Source of the DNA: an uncultured Bacteroidales bacterium
GTDB lineage: Bacteria; Bacteroidota; Bacteroidia; Bacteroidales; Muribaculaceae
DNA length: 64,000 nucleotides
Direction of reading: 5' to 3'
NCBI GenBank assembly: GCA_947573135.1
Contig: CANPDU010000001.1
Span: 1 to 64,000 of the forward strand
Positions 8,021 to 15,995 of this stretch are shown one piece after another. Position 1 is the first letter of the stretch. The number at the start of each line of letters is the position of its first letter. Under the pieces are notes generated by a model. It worked only from the letters and a program-made list of their open reading frames with translations, ran no database searches and was not told the DNA's origin. Both the position numbers and the translations under genes were made by a program.

Positions 8021-8953
8021 ATGGAATCTACGCGAGAAAACAAAGAATATCAAGACAACCAGCAGTCTAAATGTCTCCAAAAACACGATGTTTTAGATGA
8101 CAGACAGCCATTATCTATAAATATAGAATCTCTCATATATGTTATAAGGGAAGAACAAGTCATGCTTGACAGTGATCTTGCAAAGTTATACGGAGTTGAG
8201 ACTAAGGTATTGAACCAAGCAGTTAAACGCAATATCCAACGGTTCCCAACGGACTTTATGTTCCAACTTACAAAGGAGGAATGTTTGAGGTCACAAATTG
8301 TGACCTCAAACGGAGGCAGAGGTGGTTCAAGGTATATGCCATACGCTTTTACCGAAAATGGAGTTGCAATGCTCAGTAGTGTTCTACGTTCAGAAAAAGC
8401 CATAGAAGTAAATATCCTGATTATGCGAGCATTTACTCTAATGCGGAATTTCATCAAAAAACATGGCTCTCTTTTTCAGAGACTTGACCGTCTTGAAATG
8501 AAACAACTAAAAACCGATGAAAAAGTTGACACAATACTGGATAGACTGAATAGGTATGATGAAATAAGAGAGGGCATTTTCTTCGATGGTCAGATTTTCG
8601 ATGCGTATGTCTTCATTGCCAGACTAATCAGAAAAGCTAAAAAGCGAATCGTCGTCATTGACAGCTATGTTGACGATTCGGTGCTGGTGCAACTGTCAAA
8701 ACGGAAGCCCGGTGTGAAGGTTGATATTTACGACGGTAAAATTTCACAGCAGCTTCGTCAGGATGTTGCGCGACACAATGCCCAGTATCCGGGCGTGACC
8801 CTGCACGCTTACAGAAAGGCTCACGACCGTTTTCTTATAATTGATGAGGAAGTCTATCACATCGGCCATTCGCTTAAAGACCTCGGCAAGAAACTGTTTG
8901 CGTTCTCAAAGATGGATGTCATGACTGGAACAGAGCTTATCTCACAACTCTGA
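8021..8953 (+). CDS. ORF6N-domain protein with phospholipase-D-like C-terminal module
   Basis: 310 residues from ATG 8021. The N-terminal half is an ORF6N (KilA-N-associated) DNA-binding domain: VMLDSDLAKLYGVETK, FPTDFMFQLTKEE, YAFTENGVAMLSSVL. A linker (about 140-185) leads to a C-terminal module with HDRFLIID near residue 268 and GHSLKDLGKK after it. This matches half an HKD motif (HxR instead of HxK, four residues, D, six residues, GxS). The C-terminal module is nearly identical to those at 11650 and 35344, which carry a different N-terminal domain. A TAACTTTG box ends three bases before the ATG, implying an almost leaderless transcript. Possible role in phage defence or element maintenance; unproven. 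Confidence 0.8.
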   Translation: MESTRENKEYQDNQQSKCLQKHDVLDDRQPLSINIESLIYVIREEQVMLDSDLAKLYGVETKVLNQAVKRNIQRFPTDFMFQLTKEECLRSQIVTSNGGRGGSRYMPYAFTENGVAMLSSVLRSEKAIEVNILIMRAFTLMRNFIKKHGSLFQRLDRLEMKQLKTDEKVDTILDRLNRYDEIREGIFFDGQIFDAYVFIARLIRKAKKRIVVIDSYVDDSVLVQLSKRKPGVKVDIYDGKISQQLRQDVARHNAQYPGVTLHAYRKAHDRFLIIDEEVYHIGHSLKDLGKKLFAFSKMDVMTGTELISQL

Positions 8954-9065
8954 TGTTTGGCCATTTGCTTGGCTATTGCCTCAGACCGTCTCAAATGGCG
9001 CGGTTTGTTTTGCCAAAAGTAAACACGACATACTTAAACTCTGATACACAGCGTGCTACTTGCTT

Positions 9066-9086
9066 TTCAACGAAGATGAATATTGA
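9066..9086 (+). repeat. 21-bp direct repeat, copy B
   Basis: Second copy of the 21-bp motif seen at 7744 and 14869. Upstream in the same frame there is a stop codon 10 codons away, so it is not the end of an intact gene here. A hairpin begins 27 bases downstream. Confidence 0.55.
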
Positions 9087-9112
9087 GCAACGTTTATACT
9101 GCTAAGATCTAA

Positions 9113-9154
9113 TAATCAGCCATATGAACAATTCAAATTTGTTTGTGTGGCTGA
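9113..9154 (+). terminator. Imperfect hairpin after repeat copy B
   Basis: ATCAGCCAtA near 9114 pairs with the complementary TGGCTGAT at 9147-9154, giving an extended imperfect stem that is followed by ATTTTTAT. It resembles an intrinsic terminator and occupies the same position relative to repeat B as the hairpins after copies A and C. Confidence 0.45.
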
Positions 9155-9182
9155 TATTTTTATGCTCGATGATGGTATTCGT

Positions 9183-9215
9183 GACGAAATAAGCCTAAAT
9201 TTGGCCTCGTCTTTT
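9183..9215 (+). terminator. Intrinsic terminator-like hairpin
   Basis: GACGA pairs with TCGTC and an inner GCC pairs with GGC around a TAAATTT loop, followed by TTTT. It lies in the otherwise gene-free 8954-9322 stretch, upstream of the DUF2339 gene. A TATATTTG promoter box at 9294-9301 precedes that gene, without a clear partner box. Confidence 0.45.
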
Positions 9216-9322
9216 GGGTTTGCAGATAAACTAATTTTAAGCGTTTTGCTTAAAAAGATTGATGGCGGTTAAAAATATCTCGGATATTCTTCATATATTT
9301 GTGGAATTAAAATGCTTTTACC

Positions 9323-11593
9323 ATGGAAGTCTACGGTTTAATATTTGTGATATTGTTTCTGTTCGTAGTGCCGGCAATATTGTTATTCCAGATGTGGAGA
9401 GTCATCGATCATGTCCGTGATGAAAATAAGACACTGTCAGATCTGCTTCACAAGCTCGAACCTCTGATCAAGAAACTGTCTGACGGAGCTGAGTCGCTTA
9501 AAGTGAGCGATGATGTTCCGACGGCAACAGTGTCTGAGCTTCCTGAAGAGGACTTTGCCGAACCAATATCGGCTGCAAAGACTATTCCGGCTGAGACAAC
9601 GCCTCCGCTTATGTCTAAGGATCCGGTACCCGTTACTGAATTATATGCCGAACCTGTCTCGATGCAGCAGCCCGAAAAGCCGCGACGCCGCAATATGGAG
9701 AAGATCATAGGTGAGAATTTGATGAGCAAGATAGGTATTCTGGCTCTGATAATAGGCATCGGATTTTTCGTGAAGTTCGCTATAGACAATAATTGGATCA
9801 ACGAAGTGGGACGCACGGTTATAGGCCTTGTGGCAGGTATCGGCCTGTGGGGTCTCGCTTATCCTCTCCGTGACCGCTATCGCAATTTCTCGTCAGTTCT
9901 TGCCGGCGGCGGTTTTGCCGTTTGCTTCGTGACTGTTGCGGTTGCCTATAATTTTTATGACCTTTTCCGGTCGGGCACAGCCTTTGCTGTCTTCGTCGCG
10001 CTTACTGCTGCAATGATAGGCATAGCCTTGAGATTTGACAGGCGCGAACTTGCCATGACCGGGTTTGTTGGCGGCTTTGTAGCTCCGTTTCTCGCTGTAG
10101 GCGACACAAGCAGTTGCTTTATGTTGTTCGCTTATATCACTGTACTCAACGTCGGAATTTTTATTGTAACACTGAAACGCAACTGGTGGGAACTCGCAGC
10201 TGTCGCCTGCATCCTGACATGGATCGTGACTCTCATTTACACGATTACGGGAACTCTTACTGCAGCTGATTCGGCTATAATGCTGTGCTTTGCTACGCTG
10301 TTTGTCGTTTTATTCTCAATCCCCCTCGCCACTGTTCTAAGCCGCGATACCCGACGCTCGGCGCTTTCCCTGTTCATGTTGACATCCGCGGCTGTCAACT
10401 TTTTCGCCTATCTGCTTTTCGGACTCGAATTCATCGCGGACGTTCCGGCATTATGCAATGTAAGGGGTATTGTCCCGTTTGTGGCTGGCAGCATCAATCT
10501 GCTGTTATTTTACAAATTCTATCGCGGTCGAACCGACAGGCTGATGCAGAATCTGCTGCTCGGTGCGACTGTAGTGTTCGCTACGCTTGTCATACCGATA
10601 CAATTTTCAAATCCGTCGGTGATTGTCGTTGGTTTTGCCGTGCTGATGTTCACATTCGCAGGTGTCTGCGGCATGACATCCCGCAGTCTTTTCGGCATAG
10701 CGGCAATAGTGCTTGCATGCATAGACATCCCGACACTTACAACAGTCCATCCCATTAGTTTCCATTCAAGCAACAGTTACAGCGCAGTCTGGACCTATGG
10801 CCTGACGGGCATATGCTATATAGCCGTCGCCGGGATTATTTCAAGAAAATGGCGCGTATTTCTGAAGTTCGGCCGGAGTGAGCGCCGGGCGGCCTACTGC
10901 GTGTCGCTATGGTTAGGGGTTGCAATGATGTGTGCGGCAGTATATCTCTTCACAGGCATTGCCGCCGGCCGTATGGAGGCATGGACATCAGTCATGACAT
11001 CAGCCATGCTTGCCTTACTGCTCGTTAGTCTCTACGGCCGTAACAGCGGCTATGCAGCCTGCTGGTTCCCTGCCGTAGGCGCTTTGCTCTTCGCCATATG
11101 TTGCGGAGCTTACCGTCAGCCTGCACCGGTCAATGAAATTCTGCAGTGGACGGGTGCGCTGCTGTTTGTGGCTGTAATGTCAATACAGGGCAATCGTTTA
11201 TTCCGCCATCCGCGGCTTGTCAGACCATTCAGCCGAAAAGGATTTGCCGTCTATTTTTCACTGTCAGCCTCAGTGTTCATTGTGACCGCCATAGAACTTA
11301 TGCTCCGCACTGCTGATCTCTCACGCTACTACAGCGCCGGCTTCTCCGTCGGCCTTATCATCTGCGGCACATTGCTCATGGCAGCCGGTATGCGTTACCG
11401 CAGCCGCGTGGTGAGAATGACCGGCATCAGCATCTTCGGACTCCTGCTGCTGAAACTTGTGGCATACGATATCTGGGAACTGCCGATGATAGGGCGTATC
11501 ATAGTCTTCACACTCCTGGGAGCCGTCATGCTTGCCATGTCATTCCTCTACCAGCGTCTGCGCAAGAGCATCTTCGGCGATGACAGCCGCTGA
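9323..11593 (+). CDS. DUF2339 polytopic membrane protein
   Basis: 756 residues. An N-terminal helix (LIFVILFLFVVPAILLFQMW) is followed by a coiled-coil and acidic/proline linker to about residue 125. Then come some 20 hydrophobic segments to the C-terminus. The start of the membrane domain, ENLMSKIGILALIIGIGFF followed by AIDNNWI and RVIIG-like glycine-rich helices, is diagnostic for DUF2339. Function of the family is unknown; it is widespread in Bacteroidetes cell envelopes. Base composition is higher in GC than the AT-rich genes on either side, so this may be a native gene within the accessory region. Confidence 0.8.
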   Translation: MEVYGLIFVILFLFVVPAILLFQMWRVIDHVRDENKTLSDLLHKLEPLIKKLSDGAESLKVSDDVPTATVSELPEEDFAEPISAAKTIPAETTPPLMSKDPVPVTELYAEPVSMQQPEKPRRRNMEKIIGENLMSKIGILALIIGIGFFVKFAIDNNWINEVGRTVIGLVAGIGLWGLAYPLRDRYRNFSSVLAGGGFAVCFVTVAVAYNFYDLFRSGTAFAVFVALTAAMIGIALRFDRRELAMTGFVGGFVAPFLAVGDTSSCFMLFAYITVLNVGIFIVTLKRNWWELAAVACILTWIVTLIYTITGTLTAADSAIMLCFATLFVVLFSIPLATVLSRDTRRSALSLFMLTSAAVNFFAYLLFGLEFIADVPALCNVRGIVPFVAGSINLLLFYKFYRGRTDRLMQNLLLGATVVFATLVIPIQFSNPSVIVVGFAVLMFTFAGVCGMTSRSLFGIAAIVLACIDIPTLTTVHPISFHSSNSYSAVWTYGLTGICYIAVAGIISRKWRVFLKFGRSERRAAYCVSLWLGVAMMCAAVYLFTGIAAGRMEAWTSVMTSAMLALLLVSLYGRNSGYAACWFPAVGALLFAICCGAYRQPAPVNEILQWTGALLFVAVMSIQGNRLFRHPRLVRPFSRKGFAVYFSLSASVFIVTAIELMLRTADLSRYYSAGFSVGLIICGTLLMAAGMRYRSRVVRMTGISIFGLLLLKLVAYDIWELPMIGRIIVFTLLGAVMLAMSFLYQRLRKSIFGDDSR

Positions 11594-11649
11594 CTGAAAA
11601 CTTATCTCCCCAATCTATAAACCGGAGTGAAATCTGTATAACTTTCCAT

Positions 11650-12528
11650 ATGGAATCTAAACAAGAAAACGAGATAATAATATATAAGCCCAATGAAACT
11701 CTTGCACTTGACGTAAGAGTAATGGATGAAACTGTATGGCTATCGCAAGCTCAATTAGTCGAATTGTTTGGTTCAAGCAAAGCAAATATTAGTGAACATC
11801 TCAAGCATATTTTTGATTCAGGTGAACTGGAAAAAGAAGCAACTGTTCGGAAATTCCGAACTGTTCGATTTGAAGGTAATCGTAGTGTGACCAGAAATAT
11901 CGAATTTTTCAATTTGGATGTGATAATTTCAGTTGGATATAGAGTAAATACAATCAGGGGTATTCAATTCCGTCAATGGGCTAATAGGATTCTGAAAGAA
12001 TATCTTCTCCGTGGTTATTCAATAAACCAACGATTGATGCAACTCGAGGATCGGATAGACCGTCGTTTTTCAGAATACGACCGACATCTTTTGCAAGTTG
12101 ATGAGAAGATCGAATTCTTTGTTCGTACATCTTTTCAACCGAAAGAAGGTATATTCTTCAACGGTCAGATTTTTGATGCTTACGCCTTTGTTGCCAATTT
12201 GATTCGTAAGGCTAAATATAGAATCATAGTCATTGACAATTACATCGATGATACGGTACTTGTTCAGCTCTCGAAGCGCAAAGCTGGTGTAATAGTTGAT
12301 ATTTACGACGGCAGGATTTCAGATCAGCTCCGTCAGGATGTCGAGCGGCACAATGCCCAATATCCAGGCATGACCTTACACGCTTACAATAAGGCGCACG
12401 ATCGCTTTCTGATAATCGACGAGGAAGTCTATCATATCGGACACTCACTCAAAGACCTCGGCAAAAAACTATTCGCATTCTCTAAAATGGATGTGATGAC
12501 CGGCTCAGAGCTATTGTCCAAACTCTGA
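11650..12528 (+). CDS. RhuM-family protein with phospholipase-D-like C-terminal module
   Basis: 292 residues. The N-terminal RhuM (virulence RhuM / KilA-N-like) domain shows TVWLSQAQLVELFGSSKANIS, FFNLDVIISVGYRVNT and RGIQFRQWANRILKEYL. From about residue 167 it is almost the same as the C-terminus of the ORF6N protein at 8021, with HDRFLIID and GHSLKDLGKK. The coding sequence is AT-rich in the N-terminal half and clearly less so in the C-terminal half. The sequence around the start (actttNcATATGGAATCTA) matches that of the ORF6N gene. A TAACTTTC box ends three bases before the ATG. The stop lies 17 bases before a MobV relic. Confidence 0.8.
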   Translation: MESKQENEIIIYKPNETLALDVRVMDETVWLSQAQLVELFGSSKANISEHLKHIFDSGELEKEATVRKFRTVRFEGNRSVTRNIEFFNLDVIISVGYRVNTIRGIQFRQWANRILKEYLLRGYSINQRLMQLEDRIDRRFSEYDRHLLQVDEKIEFFVRTSFQPKEGIFFNGQIFDAYAFVANLIRKAKYRIIVIDNYIDDTVLVQLSKRKAGVIVDIYDGRISDQLRQDVERHNAQYPGMTLHAYNKAHDRFLIIDEEVYHIGHSLKDLGKKLFAFSKMDVMTGSELLSKL

Positions 12529-12545
12529 AAATTTCATATTAAAAA

Positions 12546-12748
12546 ACAGCCAACGAGATGCTGTGGCAGGCTATCTCGATGGCGCAACCCAGTTCGCCCA
12601 ATCATGCGGAGGCGGTTGTGGTGACACATCACAACCCTGGGGCCGCAAGGATGATGAGGATGACCGCCGCTTCGCTTACCGCTGCATGATGCAAGCCCAC
12701 AAAATGCTGAAACCAACTCAGCCCAAACGAGGCATAGGTGGCAGATAA
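12546..12748 (+). pseudogene. Relic of a MobV relaxase 3' end
   Basis: The frame GYLDGATQFAQSCGGG through WGRK, DDRRFAYRCMMQAHKML to GGR and stop matches the last 60 residues of the relaxase at 2269-3774 at protein and DNA level, on the same strand. Upstream, a short stretch still aligns (caacgagatg) but with a small frame shift and a deletion of about 10 codons, then homology ends. Only a GTG start would be available, so I call it a decayed fragment rather than a gene. Confidence 0.8.
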
Positions 12749-12802
12749 CGTCAACCGTTATGATTTAGTGTTGAACTGAAAATATGCTACTAAGCATATT
12801 TC

Positions 12803-12833
12803 TTGGCAATGTAATCAGCATCCATTAACTTTG
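12803..12833 (+). promoter_or_regulatory. Bacteroidetes-type promoter of the XRE gene
   Basis: TTGG at 12803-12806, 19 bases, then TAACTTTG at 12826-12833. This is the sigma-ABfr pattern (-33 and -7 boxes). The predicted transcription start is about 15 bases upstream of the XRE start codon. Confidence 0.65.
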
Positions 12834-12857
12834 CGTTCAAATTTAATAAATCAATCA

Positions 12858-13082
12858 ATGGAGACAAAAACAGAACGAAAAAAGCTAAATAGGATAAAAG
12901 CAGTATTGGCAGAAACCGGACACACGGGCAAATGGCTTGCAGAGCAATTAGGTAAGGATCCCGTCACCGTCTCCAAATGGTGTACCAACATCTCCCAGCC
13001 AGATTTGTATACTTTGTTTAGGATTTCTGAAACTCTTCAAATTGAAGTAAACACGTTAATAAACACTCATGAGATAAAGTGA
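12858..13082 (+). CDS. Small XRE-family HTH regulator
   Basis: 74 residues from ATG 12858; the longer upstream frame lies within the promoter. The whole protein is one Cro/C1-type helix-turn-helix domain: IKAVLAETGHTGKWLAEQLG, KDPVTVSKWCTN, PDLYTLFRISETLQI. Such short regulators commonly repress their own promoter and a linked gene. The next gene starts 35 bases downstream on the same strand, so the pair is probably one transcript. Confidence 0.85.
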   Translation: METKTERKKLNRIKAVLAETGHTGKWLAEQLGKDPVTVSKWCTNISQPDLYTLFRISETLQIEVNTLINTHEIK

Positions 13083-13116
13083 TTTGGTATTCGAATTTAC
13101 AACGAGTATTTGCATT

Positions 13117-14199
13117 ATGGATTACGCAGCGTTAAATATACTCAACTGGATTGATGATTTTAATAATAAAGTCTGCAGTCATAGTATCGGGTATCAGATT
13201 ACACCTATAACTTTACGGTCTGATGCTACACTGAATTGCATCGGATTATCCGAAATATTAAGCGGATATATTCAATTTCTAATTAAAGATTTCATAAAAG
13301 GATGCGATGAACAATATTCTTCAAGTGAGAGAATATTGTTACCATGCATTACTAAAATGTTCCCAGAAATTGAAGAAATTGCTATTGATAATAATAATAT
13401 TCTTAAACTATCAGACCTAGGTGGATTAGAAACAATAGTCGGGAATTTAGTATTATCTAAAATTGTCGAATTTTTATGCCCCGCAATTAGTAGCAACAAC
13501 GATATCCAAAGATTTGGCATAGAAGTATTTAATGTCGATGGTGGAGTTTTTGCCGATGTCTGTTATGCTTTGACATCTGTAAACAATGTTGAGGAATTTA
13601 AGTTATGGGTTAAAGGTATCTCTAATCCATGTACAATGACAGCCAATTTTACCGTGAATTGCCTTGACAAGTTAGAGTGCAAAATATTATTTAATGGCGA
13701 GGTTTCAGATTTGTATAAAATTCCTCGTTCCGTAACAGTAAATATGACGGAGTATCTATTTGGATGGTGTGATGAGATTGTTGGAGAAAGAGAGAAAGAA
13801 GTGACATTGTCTGTAAGAGTATTGGATGACAATCTCATTGTTTTATCTTATCCTAAGACACAATTATATAGGGATTATTTCGATGAAATATTAACCAGCC
13901 GAAATAGGCTAAATATAAATATACAAGGATATGAATTAGTGGATGGAGGATTATATGAAAAAGCAAAAGAGTTGTTGAATAAAAGGATTAAATGTGATTT
14001 TTCAGGATATGAGGGTTACTTCATATCTGAACTAATTGAGGGGACGCGCGTATATGAAATGGCAATAGAAGAAGATTCAAAAACTTGGGATGGCTGCATC
14101 GGAAGTGTGGTAATGGTAAAAGTTCCACAAGAAGAATTGACTCGCAACACTGATGCAGTTAGTTTGACCGGTGGATTCCTCATTAAAATGGACAAATAG
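13117..14199 (+). CDS. Unknown 360-residue protein linked to an XRE regulator
   Basis: I do not recognise a family. The protein starts at ATG 13117 (MDYAALNILNW); a TTG at 13084 is less likely. It is acidic and asparagine-rich, without signal peptide or membrane segments, so it is probably cytoplasmic. Visible blocks are a helical N-terminus (LSEILSGYIQFLIKDFI), a beta-rich middle and a C-terminal segment VVMVKVPQEEL. Codon use is strikingly AT-rich, unlike the surrounding chromosomal genes. With the XRE gene it forms a two-gene unit of the kind seen in toxin-antitoxin or defence islands, but no catalytic motif supports a function. Confidence 0.7.
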   Translation: MDYAALNILNWIDDFNNKVCSHSIGYQITPITLRSDATLNCIGLSEILSGYIQFLIKDFIKGCDEQYSSSERILLPCITKMFPEIEEIAIDNNNILKLSDLGGLETIVGNLVLSKIVEFLCPAISSNNDIQRFGIEVFNVDGGVFADVCYALTSVNNVEEFKLWVKGISNPCTMTANFTVNCLDKLECKILFNGEVSDLYKIPRSVTVNMTEYLFGWCDEIVGEREKEVTLSVRVLDDNLIVLSYPKTQLYRDYFDEILTSRNRLNINIQGYELVDGGLYEKAKELLNKRIKCDFSGYEGYFISELIEGTRVYEMAIEEDSKTWDGCIGSVVMVKVPQEELTRNTDAVSLTGGFLIKMDK

Positions 14200-14368
14200 C
14201 GATATCGATATCAAAGATCCGCCCTATAAGGCAACACGAAGGATGATCGGAGTCATTTATTGTGGAAACACGTGGTTGTTGACGCCCATGTTGTATGCCA
14301 AAGTTATATGATGTAATCGTTGTTTGCATAGGATAGTATAAAGCGGTTATTGCAAACTTTGTGTTAAT

Positions 14369-14605
14369 CTACTCAAACTGAATATTATCAAATATAGTAT
14401 TGATTTTGAAATCATCAATCAACCTTTGATTAATTGGGGTAAAGACTCCTTGATTAATACATTTTGAAGCATCTGTTGAATCATATACTATGCCATCTGG
14501 TAATTCAATATCTGCAATAGGGCAATAATACTTACGATCTACACTATACTCAAGAAAAATTTTATTAGCACATTCACCACAATGCATAAAAACATCTTTA
14601 ATCAT
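14369..14605 (-). CDS. Possible small zinc-ribbon-like protein
   Basis: An open frame of 78 residues with cysteines arranged CGEC near residue 9, YYC near 28 and KC near 49. This is compatible with a metal-binding ribbon. A weak AAGGT precedes the ATG. Base composition is as AT-rich as the neighbouring unknown gene. No homologue is recognised, and the frame could be fortuitous. Confidence 0.4.
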   Translation of the reverse strand: MIKDVFMHCGECANKIFLEYSVDRKYYCPIADIELPDGIVYDSTDASKCINQGVFTPINQRLIDDFKINTIFDNIQFE

Positions 14606-14868
14606 ACCTTAAAATATTATATATGAAGAATTAAAACATTCATTTAAATATAAATAAAGTTTTAAAACACTCAAAATTATTGTGCATAAAAGAGGTAATA
14701 TTGCAAAATTAAATAATCTATTTTTTCCATTTCAAACGAATGGTTACTTTTTATCGAAGATATGCCCATAACTATCAATAGCATTTTATCGTCTTTAATA
14801 GCAACGTTTGCTTGTCTAACCTCTGTAAAATCAAGCTAACTATTTGAAAAGCAATTTATTCCCATCTA

Positions 14869-14889
14869 TTCAACGAAGACGAGCATTGA
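14869..14889 (+). repeat. 21-bp direct repeat, copy C
   Basis: Third copy of the motif at 7744 and 9066, here reading FNEDEH plus stop, with a stop nine codons upstream in frame. An intrinsic terminator begins 43 bases downstream. It is close to the right-hand border of the AT-rich accessory region. Confidence 0.55.
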
Positions 14890-14931
14890 TATAAAATCCT
14901 CTCGATTTTAAGGAATAAATAACTAATATAC

Positions 14932-14975
14932 AAGCGATTGGTAAGTCAATAAATAAACTCGTCAATCGCTTTTTT
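14932..14975 (+). terminator. Intrinsic terminator
   Basis: AAGCGATTG at 14932-14940 pairs perfectly with CAATCGCTT at 14963-14971, followed immediately by a run of T residues. The plus-strand orientation indicates that something upstream was, or is, transcribed rightward. Confidence 0.7.
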
Positions 14976-15129
14976 GCATCATTTTGCCGCAACTGACGTC
15001 GGTAAATAGCTGTCTTCTCTTTAAATTGTCTGATCATATAATTTCGCGGGAGCGGGTTGCCTGTTTTTCATATTTTCTGCAGAGTGTGTAATTTTCTGCT
15101 TAGGTTTGCGTCTAAGTAAAAAAACAGTT

Positions 15130-15348
15130 ATGGCTATGTCAAATAAAGCAAAGAGAAATCTTTCACTCGTGATGGTAATTCTCGGAGTGATCACTCTGAT
15201 CGGTCTCGCGCTCAGTCGCAGATTCTTCGGCGTTCAGCATGACACGTGGCAATATCTTGCCGCACCGCTGTGGATATGCTTCTTCGGTGTGCTGTATCGC
15301 AATTTCAGTCAGGCAGTAAAAGAAGACGAGAAATACGGCTCGATGTAA
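15130..15348 (+). CDS. Small two-helix membrane protein
   Basis: 72 residues from ATG 15130 (a second ATG is at 15136). Two hydrophobic segments (LSLVMVILGVITLIGLAL and YLAAPLWICFFGVLYR) are joined by a short loop, and the protein ends in a charged tail. A TAGGTTTG -7 box at 15101-15108 places the transcription start near 15115. No family is recognised. It sits tail-to-tail with msrB, 10 bases from its stop. Confidence 0.65.
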   Translation: MAMSNKAKRNLSLVMVILGVITLIGLALSRRFFGVQHDTWQYLAAPLWICFFGVLYRNFSQAVKEDEKYGSM

Positions 15349-15358
15349 GGCGCAGAAC

Positions 15359-15859
15359 TTATCTCACAAATCGGATATAATCTGAGTAACCTGCTGATTT
15401 CATTTCTTCGAGTGGAATGAAGCGGAGCGAGGCGCTGTTGATGCAGTAGCGCAGACCCCCCTCTGCTTCGGGTCCGTCGTTGAAGACGTGGCCGAGATGA
15501 GCGTCAGAGTGAGCCGAACGCACTTCCTTGCGAATCATGCCGTGCGATGTATCGACAGTTTCTTTGATCACGTCGGGTGAGATCGGCCGTGTGAAAGCCG
15601 GCCAGCCGCAGCCCGACTCATATTTGTCAGAGGAGACGAAAAGCGGTTCGCCTGTCGTAACGTCGACATAAATGCCTTTACGGAATTCATCGTCGTATTC
15701 GTTGACAAACGGCCGCTCGGTCGCGGCATTTTGAGTCACTTCCCACTGCAGTGGTGTAAGCAGTCGGCGCAGTGTCGTATCGTCGGGACGGGTGAAAGTT
15801 CTGCTTATGCCGGAAGAGTCTTGATGTGATTCTTCAGGATGATATGCGGTATTTGCCAT
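15359..15859 (-). CDS. msrB: Peptide-methionine (R)-S-oxide reductase
   Basis: 166 residues, full length for MsrB, which reduces methionine-R-sulfoxide in proteins using thioredoxin. Conserved blocks are present: [11 protein letters not shown] near residue 85, [14 protein letters not shown], and [11 protein letters not shown] with the catalytic cysteine near residue 139. The two CxxC zinc sites of some MsrB proteins are absent, as in many bacterial forms. No signal peptide, so cytoplasmic. It stands alone, convergent with the small membrane protein. Confidence 0.93.
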   Translation of the reverse strand: MANTAYHPEESHQDSSGISRTFTRPDDTTLRRLLTPLQWEVTQNAATERPFVNEYDDEFRKGIYVDVTTGEPLFVSSDKYESGCGWPAFTRPISPDVIKETVDTSHGMIRKEVRSAHSDAHLGHVFNDGPEAEGGLRYCINSASLRFIPLEEMKSAGYSDYIRFVR

Positions 15860-15921
15860 ATAAAAGTCTTTTCAGGCTATAACGTTATACGGTTATCGGC
15901 GGTTCGCCGATGTGCCGATGC

Positions 15922-15960
15922 AAAAAAATAAGCCCGGAAATTCCTGTCGGGAATTCCGGA
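15922..15960 (-). terminator. Intrinsic terminator of the DUF4595-like gene
   Basis: CCGGAAATTCC and GGAATTCCGG form a 10-bp stem at 15934-15959. On the minus strand it is followed by TTATTTTTTTG, a good U-tract. It ends the transcript from 16847. Confidence 0.75.
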
Positions 15961-15995
15961 CTTTATTGTTTATCGGGCGTTTTTAAGCCGCTTTA

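Larger units (their letters stand above)
14606..15100. other. AT-rich intergenic region
   Basis: Nearly 500 bases without a convincing gene. It contains repeat copy C and an intrinsic terminator (listed separately). The frame leading into copy C is interrupted by stops, so any former gene is decayed. Confidence 0.5.

Noticed and set aside
12563..12748. Intact small gene
   Set aside because: It is a 3' fragment of a relaxase with a deletion and no ATG, so it is listed as a relic.
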